A stretch of DNA of 64,000 nucleotides, taken from the NCBI GenBank assembly GCA_963682175.1, contig OY821779.1, positions 3,112,501-3,176,500 on the forward strand. The letters are read 5' to 3'. This DNA comes from Triglochin maritima. Lineage: Eukaryota > Streptophyta > Magnoliopsida > Alismatales > Juncaginaceae. The position numbers and the translations under genes are program-made. Every line of letters starts with the position of its first letter. Within the stretch, counting starts at the first letter, position 1. The notes below the pieces were generated by a model. The model did not search any database and was not told the DNA's origin. It worked only from the letters and a program-made list of their open reading frames with translations. Positions 46,353-56,700 of the stretch are shown here, piece after piece.

Positions 46353-49300
46353 AATAATCCTAATTATTATTATTATTATTTGCACGTTGTTTGGCATTAT
46401 TATTTCGGTTCTAACTTCTAACTCCAGTGGTGGAAGTGTGTAACCGGAGTTTGCCATTTGACGTGTCTTTGATGTTCAGTTACATAATCAATTCTCCAAT
46501 GAAACAATGTGGTGTTTGAAGTTTAGGTGATTTGAGAGGGATGAGTTTCTTTTAATCTAATTTGGATTAATAGCTTGTGTTAGGGCTCAACAATACCTGC
46601 GTCAAAACATCCGTTTGCTGCATTGAAAAAACATAATATGTGTGTTTACTTAAAGATGACAAGTGAGACAAAAATACGTGAAAGAGTCGCTGATATACAG
46701 ATATGGTGTAGTTTCAAATATCACTATATTTATTTCGCCATTATGTCGTTAGATTCAATAAAGGACGCCATATCTACAACATTATATTGCAAATGAAGAA
46801 TGTATATGGTAGCAAAACTAGCTCATGTGCATATTTAGTAGGGTCGATCGAAAAAGCATCTCCCTTGCCAGGAGGTTCCTTAATGAAGCTTGTGGAACTC
46901 TAAATGACATGATTTTGATTTATAATTAAGACGAGGTTGTGTCAAACTTTGAGGTATGCAAACTTGTTGATCGCTTGCTAATTGAAAGTGAAATAATGAT
47001 AACAAAAAAAGAAAAGAATTGAAGGTCATCATCAAAATTTAAAGTTAAGCTAAAGCACACATTTATTTATAATTATAAATTTAAACTATAAAATGTGAAT
47101 CAATTAATCAAGCTAGAAAATAACTAACTTTCCTAAGTAAAGTCTAAATAGAAAATACAAACGCCAAATTTTGTGCTAGTTTAGTAGCTTAGTCCAGACA
47201 TATTTGATGAGCACAAAACATGGGGGGTGATGTTGTTTAGCTAAGCAAGGCTGTAAGGAACATGGGGAACAACTTAAACAATAGATTCCTCGATCTCGAA
47301 TTAGTGCCTTAGTTTATCTATCTATACATATTATATTTATCAAAAACCAAGGATGCATCCACTTGACTTTCAAAACTTGCTTGTGCACATGCAATTTCAT
47401 GATGGCGGCCACAACTTCTAATTAAACAAATCAAGCAACCATCAGAAGACAATTAATGGGATCGACTGTCCAAATTGTAAGCAACTTCAGTACGTGGAAG
47501 ATTCTCTCTTCTTGATTTTGTTACGGGAGAAATACTTAAAAGTTTGCTGGCGTTTGTGTACTATCTAATGCTATGCTCGTGTTTATATATTAGATTACAA
47601 GGCATGGTGATATCTATATATACTTTCCATTACTAATTATAAAAGATGGATTTAATTATCTCCCTGTGTTTTGTAAGGAGATGGGGTACACACTAGTGCA
47701 CTACCACTAACTGCTGCCTTTTTCGCATTTTATTTTCAATGTTGTTCGCTAGAAACACAAATACGCGAATTGACAAAACAAATACGAGCAATGATAAAAC
47801 ACAAATCTGTGCAGAAAAAAATAATGATAGAACACAGATGACAAGAAAGAGCAAATCTATCGGATATGGGTATGAATTATAGAGTTTGGATAACACCACG
47901 ACAATCTGAATAAAAGATGCGTGAAATTGGTGTTGATCATCCTCAATTTGGAATCACAATCTACATGTCCTAATTCCTAATGTAGATGTGGTCTTAAAAG
48001 TTGCTATACATGATGGATCTTTATCGGAAAAGATAACTTTGAATAACAGAAATCTTAATCTACCAGTAATAATTCCCAACAAATTAAGAGCACTGCATAA
48101 CTTTCCTAATCTTATCATGTGTCGGCTCTAAATAAGTGGCTCTACATAGTCCATGAAGTGCATACATAACCTTCTTAAGGCTTTACATGCCACGTCATAT
48201 CACATTATCATCACACCACACCATTCTTACGAAGAAAAAAAAAATCCAACCCAAAAAAGTAAGAATAAAATCGGCGATAAGTAGAGGAAATCAAGAGACC
48301 CACTCCCCACTGCTGTGACCTGAATGGGCGAAGTCGACCGATGGGGCCCCTGACACGATCATGTCGAATAAGACCAATTCCACTTGGAACCGAAAATACC
48401 CCTGGCGTTTGACGATATTACACGATTTGCCCCCCGCTTATCCGGGACTGTGACCATCGGGGATCCGACAAAAGCTGCGCCACTCGACCACGAGATGTTG
48501 TATCCTTTGGAGCGCGAGATATCGCGAGATTATTGCCGTCAGTGGAACAGTTGGCAGATGGAATATTTATAGGTGGATACTGTGATTATAGGCCGGTGGC
48601 AGTAAGTAAGTAAGTAAATAGACCAGGGACAGTGTTTTCATTTTTTTGTATATTCCAAATTTAAAAAATAATAATATAAGGTCCCTTTCTTTTCTTTTTT
48701 TTTGAAAAAATTGTAACCTGCAGTAAATATAGTGATTGAATCATGATCCACGTTCAACCTCAATGTTCACAACCATGATTGATGGTTTGGGGAGATTCCC
48801 ACTTGGTCGTACCATGCGTGCTAATGGCTAATATTAAACATTTTCTCAGTGAGATCAGTGCACTTGTTCTGATGTGACAACACTAAGATGAATTATTAGT
48901 GTTATTATATGCTTAAATTACATTATATGTTTAATATTAATTTGTCTAGGGAATTACTAACAGAGATACAAGTCGCGGTGGGTATTTTGGTAAATACCTG
49001 GACCGAGCGTATTTTGGCTAAAAAATCCTATAAATAGTCCAACAACTAACAAGAGTAAGAAATTCCCAATAAAAATGTTTCAATAAGTGTTAGAAAATTC
49101 CTTTTATGAGAACAAGTAAGAATTTTCAAGAATATATGGAACATTTAATCTGTGAAGAAAATTATATCAAGTGCGGATCAAATGTCCATTATCTGCTAAT
49201 CAGAATTCTTTTCGTTTCTTTTTTTCATAAAGTCGAAATTCACATCTATGAATTGACACACATATATCTTCTGCAACTCAAACTAACATTAACATACACG

Positions 49301-49555
49301 ACTTAAACTCGAACTCGACTGGGAGTGAACAAATGCAATTGATGTTGAACTAAAACTTAGTTTGCCATTTGGTTAGTAGATCAAACGCCTGCAGCAAGCT
49401 GGGCAGATAATTCCACATCCAAACCTACATCTTGGCTACTACGCATCAAGTTAATGGTCCTGAATGCACACGTCCAATGCCCAACTCATTCATTAATCAT
49501 TCACCATCCAAAATAGACATCCTAACTTACAACCAGCGATAGAAAAAATGACGTA
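46353..49555. other. Gene-free stretch with one GC-rich island
   Basis: Mostly AT-rich intergenic sequence. At 48290-48575 a CpG-richer segment carries a 62-codon open frame (48384-48572) whose protein I do not recognise; it could be a conserved non-coding block, an exon of an unseen gene or a repeat. Nothing else was identified. Confidence 0.45.
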
Positions 49556-49558
49556 TTA

Positions 49559-50450
49559 ATGTAGGAGATGTTAGTTTAGTTACGGTGGAGAGTAAAGAAA
49601 TAGTAGATGTGTTGTTGTTTATCTTGAATAAGTGTTTAAAGTATACGTGCAGAAAAACAGACAATCGGTCGACCGGATGGAGTGATTCGGTCGACCGGAT
49701 GTGTGTTAATTTACCCAGCAAAAGTGCATGTCGTTTTTCGGTCGACCGGAATCTAGGATTCGGTCGACCGGGCACACGTTTTGGAGCTGGGCAAAAGTTA
49801 CTGTCGATTTTCGGTCGACCGGAACCTTGGATTCGGTCGACCGGAAACGTTCGAGGAGCTGGGAGAAAAGTGCATGTTGAAATTCGGTCGACCGGAACTT
49901 AAGTGTACGGTCGACCGATTATGCACTCGCGCAAGCCAGAAAAGTTACTGTTGATTTTCGGTCGAACGAGACTTCAATTTCGGTCGACCGTTGGAATACA
50001 GTTATTGGATCGGTCGACCGATGCACCCGATCGGTCGACCGTTTGGACCCAGTTCTGCCCACGTTTTGCACATTACTCCACCCGATTTTGGTGCAACTTA
50101 TACTTGTTTTGGCCTCATATATAAAGACAATTTCGTCCCCTTTGTATCAATCAATTTATTTCTATTATCCACTTTTATGTTCTTGAGAGAAAAGAGAGAG
50201 AGAGCATCCTTGTGATTTGGTAGGAGAGATTTGAGTCAGGTTCTTCGTCGGTTCGTTCGCGTCTCCTGTAAGCATCTCTTGTAATACGTTTCTCTATAGT
50301 GGATTTGAGTTGTGTCGTCTGTGGTTTTTCCCGCATTGGGTTTCCACGTTAATCTTGCGTGTGTTGCGTGGTTTGGATTGTGGATTTGTATTGTATTCTC
50401 AAGTTTAACCGTTTGAATTCGCCTTTTTGGTTCCGCTGCGTATTTGACAT
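49559..50450 (+). mobile_element. LTR, family B
   Basis: It probably begins TGTAGGAGATG. A palindrome array (49666-50041) is followed by a TATA-like CATATATAAAG near 50116, then a leader region with TTGAGAGAAAAGAG, GTGTCGTCTGTGG and CCCGCATTGGGTTTCCACG, ending near CCGCTGCGTATTT. The same leader appears in reverse at 63340-63660, with CCCAATACGGG and AACGTGGTAACC. No target duplication could be matched, so the ends are approximate. No internal region remains. Confidence 0.7.
49666..50041. repeat. Paired-palindrome array CGGTCGACCG, 73-bp period, LTR family B
   Basis: Motif starts: 49666/49688, 49739/49761, 49812/49834, 49885/49908, 49959/49981, 50011/50032. Members of a pair are 21-23 bp apart. 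The first five pairs recur at 73, 73, 73 and 74 bp. Eleven of twelve copies keep the full CGGTCGACCG; the other reads CGGTCGAACG. Confidence 0.9.
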
Positions 50451-51330
50451 TTGGAGATGGGAAAGGAAGGAAAGGACGACAACAAAAACAAAACAAAATA
50501 GTTATCTAACAAACCCTCAAAGCAAATCACGATCTCACCTCGGAAACCCGCGACAAAAAACTCCACTCCAGATTCCAATCCGCACGCACGACTCATCCCA
50601 CGCTTCCAACCCTACTCTTTTACATACATTTATTTTGCCATAATTACGGTTGTAAATTACTTAGTTCTTGAATAATATTAATAAAAAAGTCACCTATTCA
50701 GTGCCTTAATTATGGTTGAAATAGCTTCGACCCCACGAACTAGAATATTCATATTTGGTATCTAAAACTATTACTGGCAATAACAATGTTAGGTAGGTGG
50801 ATTTTCCATTATACTCATCCAATAGTCGTACATTGCGATGTTTATGGGTAACATTCAATAATTCATTATCCATAAACCCTTGAACTTCGACATTTTTCTA
50901 TGCTGCCAAGGCCCAAGGGGTGTGATGGTGGATAAAGAAAAATGCATAACAATATTTCAAACTATAAGTACCAGATGATTTTTATTTTTTTGATAAAAGA
51001 TAAGGTGGCGTTATTTTGGAAATATCAACCTAGTTAAGCAACAATATTTCACAAATCACATGTTATTAGGATCGTCCGATCTCACTAAACTAGTTATTTC
51101 ATCAATTAAGATACACAATGTTGTGTATTTCCACTTTGATTTGTGATTACAATAAATGACGAAAAAATATTTTTCTTCATTAGATCAAAAGATATATTTT
51201 CGTACAAATCACTAAAATTATATTATGAGTACTAAAATTTTAACAGTTAAGATGTGAAATCGGTTCATGATGGTAAACATTCCACCACGTTGAAAAAAAT
51301 AATGGAGTTTTTGCTTAGGTTCAATCCAAA
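50451..51330. other. Gene-free stretch
   Basis: AT-rich; no gene, RNA or clear repeat ends seen. Confidence 0.5.
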
Positions 51331-51612
51331 AGTTGTTTATTAAGCATTTGCACATGTGTAATTTTATATTGCTCTAAAATACCCACGAATCCAACTATTT
51401 GGTTGGGTGCACCTCCGTCAAACTCCATCAACCCATTCTGTGACACCGTGAAGTCCACTGTTAAGTCAACATCAAACTCACAACCCATCAGACTTGCTCC
51501 TACTCCAGTGAGTTCGATCGGTTGTGAGTTTAATTTTGACTTAACGGTTGACTTAACGGGGCCACTAACGGTGTCACGGAATGAGTTGACGGAATTTGAC
51601 GGAGGTGCACCC

Positions 51613-53101
51613 TGTTGGCTTTTTGGCCTTAATCCTTGTTTTGATGATTTAATCAACCTAATCTTAATCATAAGTAATGTAGAGTAGCACACATATTGCA
51701 TTGCATATATATTGCATGTGCTAACCTCTACAGGTGATCAAGACTCATGGAAGGAAGGAAATCAAGTCAAGATTTGTAATAAAGCTATATGAAGACTTGT
51801 AATCTTGATTTTATTTTGAGTCTTAGGAACATGTGTAAATTGAGCATACAAGAGCTAAAAACATATCACATACACACTAGGTTCCTTAGAGAAGTCACAC
51901 ACAAAATTTCACCTTATTTGGACTTCATTAGATCACCCAAACATTAGTCAGAAATCACTTAAAACCTAAACCCAGAATTCCTGTGTGAAACGGTCGACCG
52001 AACCAGTTCTCAGTTCGACCGGTTTATAACATACTCTCCACAGTGATTTTATCGAACTCTACCGGTCGACCGGTTCTACCTTTTCGGTCGACCGATCCCG
52101 GATTTTAATATGGCAGTTACCTTTGTCGTATTCCTATAACGGTCGTATTCGTATAAAATAAACTTAACCCCAAAATACATTCGGTAACCAGTCGAACGAC
52201 GACCCTGTTTCGGTCGACCGGTTGAACACTTATAATATCCCTGCTATCGGTCGACACACTCTTCGTTCGACCGATCCAACTTTGTCTCAACCGAATCCCC
52301 TTAACGGTCGACCGTCCCATACTTTGGTTTCGACCGATTCACTTAAGTAGAGTTAAGTTCTAGCTCGTTTGCCCGACCGAATATTCTTTGGTTCGACCGT
52401 TCTCCTTGAAATCAAGTGAACGGTCGACCGGTCTATCAGTTTCGGTCGACCGATTCTGGACAGATTTGCAGCCCAATTTTTTGCTTTGTGTATCTTACAC
52501 AAAACCCAACCAAATCTATCCCCAACGGTTAGAATACCTTAGGAGCTTATAAATAGAGGATGAAGACTTGTTGTTAACACAACTCTCCAACTTCCAATTG
52601 TCCAATTCATTAGAGAGAAACTCTCAATCCTCAAAGCTCCCAATTTCACTCCATAAGCTTAAATCCACACTTAGTGATCATATCCTCATCCAACTAAAGT
52701 GTGCTCAATTAGAGAGTGAATCTCACTCGGTTACAAAGTTTGTCAAAAGAGTATAGACTTCGGTGAAAGCCCGAAGTGATCCTTCTCGGATTGTGAGAAG
52801 AGGATTCCAAGTTCGGCGAGAGTTGTTCGCGAGTTTGACGGTTGTAAGGTGTTGTCTCCCGGCCCGGAACGGGGAACGGATAGTGAAGTCATAGGCGGAG
52901 CTCGCGGAGTCGAGCGGAGCTTGCAAGAGAGGACTAAGACCCGTGTGGGGTGCCAAACCTCTATAAAAGCGTCGAGTCGATTTGTGGTTTGCTTGTTTCT
53001 TTCCCTACTAGTCTTTAAATTGTTTCCGTTGCGTTTATTGTTTGATTAGTTAGGAATTAGCGTAAAAGTGATTAGATTAACCCGACCCACATGATCCTAC
53101 A
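51613..53101 (+). mobile_element. Solo LTR, family C (1489 bp), target duplication CACCC
   Basis: The perfect direct repeat CACCC lies at 51608-51612 and 53102-53106. The LTR begins TGTTGGCTTTTTGG and ends GATCCTACA. A palindrome array (51991-52452) precedes a TATA-like CTTATAAATAG near 52547, then a leader with CAACTCTCCAAC. No internal coding region. It interrupts the right arm of the foldback element at 51331-53183, so it inserted later. Its right end is 617 bp upstream of the ARF start codon. Confidence 0.9.
51991..52452. repeat. Paired-palindrome array CGGTCGACCG in LTR family C
   Basis: Motif starts: 51991/52012, 52063/52085, 52189/52211, 52305/52327, 52370/52390, 52421/52443; members of a pair are 20-22 bp apart. 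Additional single copies occur at 52248 and 52264. Roughly half are perfect; the others usually keep TCGACC. Confidence 0.85.
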
Positions 53102-53183
53102 CACCCAACCAAATAGTTAGATTCATGGACGTTTTGGAGCAATATAAAATTTTATCACGGTGCAAAAACTTAATAAACAACTT

Positions 53184-53717
53184 CTGAGGTACACAATAAA
53201 AAACACCAAAAAAAATAATGAAACAAAATTAAAAAAATAATCCAGAGAGAGAATAAACAGAGCGAGAGGGAGAACGTAAAAAGATGGCAGTCTTTGCTGC
53301 AATAGACATCTCTCTCTCTCTCCTCTCCTCTCCTGTGCTTCTCTGGTCGCTTTCTTGTCCCCCACTCTCTCCGGTCCCCCTCCCTCCGCCGCAACCTCTC
53401 CCGGAACTCCAACGCCGGCCTGAAAAATTCCATCTTTCACCTCCTGGATCAACTCGGGTCGTAGTGCATCCCTGTCCTTGTCCCTGCTTTCTCACTCAAG
53501 GACTCGAGGGCATATTCGTAATTACAACCCAAACCAGGGGTGATTGGGGGCTGAAGACTGAAGAGGTGTGGTTATTGTGGAAAGCTTCGTGAGGTGGTGC
53601 TCTTGTTTGAGGTCATTTTTACAGGAAAAGAAAAGAAAAGAACAGAAAAGATCTGATTTTGGGTGGGTTTTTTGGGGGTTTTGCCCGATTTGGGGATTTG
53701 GGTCGAGATCCATTCGA
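53184..53717 (+). promoter_or_regulatory. Presumed promoter and 5' leader of the ARF gene, with an upstream ORF
   Basis: The region has a CT-rich tract (53310-53335) like many plant 5' leaders. A 102-codon open frame starts at the ATG at 53284 and stops at 53592, 125 bases before the ARF start. If transcription begins upstream of 53284 it would act as an upstream ORF. No clear TATA box was found. The whole space between the transposon and the start codon is only about 530 bp. Confidence 0.5.
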
Positions 53718-56700
53718 ATGAAGGGTTCCTCCAATGGTCTCCCGCCGGAGACCGGAGAAGGTACTGCCTTTTGTCTTCTTCTCAACTATCGATTTTTTGT
53801 TTTTTGTTGTTATTGTGACCCGTAAAAAAATTAAAAAGTTGCAGCTTTTTAGGTGTTCAAATGTTTATTCAGTTCATTGGAAGTTTGGAAAAGTCTCAGT
53901 TTTTGTTAGAATTAAATTTAGTAAAGGTGGGATTTTTTTGTTTTGTTTGTGGGCATTTATGTCGTCTAGACTCTAGACTCTAGAGGCAACGGGATTCTAA
54001 ATATAGCCATTTAAAGGTCTGCTCCGTGAATCCACAATTTGCCATTTTTTTTTGTTTTGTAGTTGGTTGCTATTTTTGAGGAGTTTGGAAAATTCTCAGT
54101 TTTTGTTAGAATTAAATAAAGGTGGGTTTTTTTTTGGGTGGGCATATATGTTTTGTAGAGGCAAAGAGATTCTAAATATAGCCATTTAAAGGTCTGCTCT
54201 GTGAATCCACAATTTGTCATTTGTTTTGTAGTTTGATTGCTATTTTTGAATGGTTTGGTGTTGTTTAGTTATGGTGGTGCTTGCTTTATTTGGGAAATTT
54301 TAGGATAATTGAGAGTTTTATTTTTGTTCACTGGAAGCAGGAGAAAAGAAGGAAATAAATTCAGAATTGTGGCATGCTTGTGCTGGACCTTTGGTCTCGT
54401 TACCTCCACTTGGAAGTATTGTGGTCTACTTCCCACAAGGCCACAGTGAACAGGTGCTGGTTTTTACTTTTTAGTAAGTTCTTAAGTTAATTGGAATCTG
54501 TTATTGGTGACTGAAGCAGCTTCAATTGGGCCCTCAAATGTCAGGTTGCTGCCACAATGCAAAAAGAGACGGATAGTATACCGAACTACCCGTCTCTGCC
54601 TTCGAAGTTGATATGCATGCTCCATACTGTTACCTTACATGTGCGTAGTCTTCCACGCTGTCCTTATTTTCAATATGGTTGAAGAACAAATTGAATTTAA
54701 TTGCTTCTTTTCATTATGACGATCAGGCGGATTTGGAATCTGATGAAGTGTACTCACAAATGACTCTTCAGCCTGTGAATAAAGTAGGTCAGCAATTACC
54801 ATTCAGTTCTTGTTTTGATTATTTGTGCACGCATGATTCGGAAACCTTTCCTTTCATCTTAGAAATCATTCAAGAAGAAAACCCATTTTGGTTTTCCCTT
54901 TTCAATTCCCACAGTATGACAAAGATGCAATTTCGGCCTCCCACTTGGCTCTCAAGCAAAACAAACAACCTACTGAATTCTTCTGTAAAACACTTACGGC
55001 TAGTGACACTAGTACTCATGGTGGATTTTCTGTACCTCGCCGTGCTGCTGAAAAGATCTTTCCAGCTTTGGTACGTAATCTTTGAAGTTTCATAACCAAT
55101 AATTTCAAAAACTTTATCTCATGTGTGGGATATGTTGATTTAGGATTTTTCAATGCAACCACCAGCTCAAGAACTTGTGGCAAAGGACCTGCATGACGTT
55201 ACATGGACATTTAGACATGTCTATCGAGGTGGCTATTCCATATGCTTAAGCAAGTATAAACTAATACTTGAGTTTAGAGTTTAGACTAGAAACCTCTCAT
55301 TTGGTATGATTTCAATATTTATAATCCTACAATGCTTATCTAGCCTGGCAATTTTCATGTTAAATGATCATGATTGGTCCAAGTTAAATCTGCATTTTCT
55401 AAGTCTTTTGTTACTATCCTATCATGATTTCACATTTGAGCAAATTACAGGGCAACCAAAAAGACATTTATTGACCACTGGATGGAGTGTTTTTGTGAGT
55501 ACAAAGAGACTTACTGCTGGTGATTCTGTCCTATTTATAAGGTAGGCAAACTCTTTCTCACTGCTAGCTGAATCATCATATCTCTAGCTAATAGAATGTA
55601 TTTTGTCATGTTGCAGAGATGAAAAATCTCAGCTTCTATTGGGCATAAGGCGTGCTAACAGGCAACAACCTGCACTATCATCTTCAGTGTTGTCTAGTGA
55701 CAGCATGCATATAGGTGTTCTTGCAGCTGCTGCCCATGCTGCTGCCAATAACAGTCCCTTCACAGTTTTTTACAACCCCAGGTACCAAAATCAACTCTTC
55801 GCTCTTTCATTTATTTGATGCCGAAGCTGCATCTGTTTAGGGATCATGGTAAAATCTATCTTCTGGTTATCAGAGCGAGTCCTTCAGAGTTCGTAGTTCC
55901 TTTAGCGAAGTACAACAAGGCAATGTACACTCAAGTTTCTCTAGGCATGCGGTTCAGGATGATGTTTGAGACCGAGGAGTCGGGTGTTAGGAGATACATG
56001 GGCACAATTACTGGGATCAGCGATTTAGATCCTACACGTTGGAAAAATTCACAATGGAGAAATCTTCAAGTGAGTATGACATTTTTATGTTTGTTAAGGA
56101 TCAAACCTATGAGTAGCGGCTATAACGTTGCACAATATGCTTGTCATGTTATCATATAAAGACCAATATTATTGTACTCAGAGGTTGTTTTGGATATATT
56201 TTGTCATATTAGGTTGGATGGGACGAATCAACAGCGGGTGAACGACAGAGTCGTGTTTCAGTCTGGGAGATTGAACCTGTAGCAACTCCTTTCTATATAT
56301 GTCCTCCACCCTTTTTCAGACCTAAGCTACCAAAACAACCGGGAATGCCAGGTATCTCTTGCATAGTATATAAAGAGTATAAAACTGAGTAAAATAATAG
56401 GCAACTGGCCATAGTATATCTTCTGAAATCATTTGCCTCGTAGAGGTTGACTTTGTTTATGTTTTTCATGCTGTTCTCATCACTGATGAGGGAGCAATTG
56501 GCCATTCTACATTATAAGCTTCCTTCAACCTTAAATGACACATTTATTGGCAATGAGACTGCATAATACATAATCAAATTGCCTTTGACAAGGCATTGGA
56601 ACATAGGATGCCCGAATCAATTGAAAGCATTTGCAGAACTCAGAGGGCGTGTGCACTAAATTGCATGTGTCAATACTTGTGAAATTGTATATTTGTTTTT

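Larger units (their letters stand above)
51331..53183. mobile_element. Long-inverted-repeat foldback element, split by a solo LTR
   Basis: The left arm starts AAGTTGTTTATTAAG (51331). It runs through TTTTATATTGCTC, CCAACTATTTGGTTGGGTGC and TGACACCGT to about 51520. The right arm runs from about 51530 to 51612 and, after the LTR, from 53107 to 53183, and is its inverted copy. Without the LTR the element is about 360 bp and almost wholly self-complementary. No transposase. Flanking duplication is not obvious. It belongs to no family I can name. Confidence 0.75.

Noticed and set aside
49666..50041. CRISPR-like pattern of regularly spaced palindromic repeats
   Set aside because: The repeats are 10 bp and the spacers are 12 and about 41 bp alternately. 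They lie in a plant LTR with no cas genes, so the resemblance is superficial.
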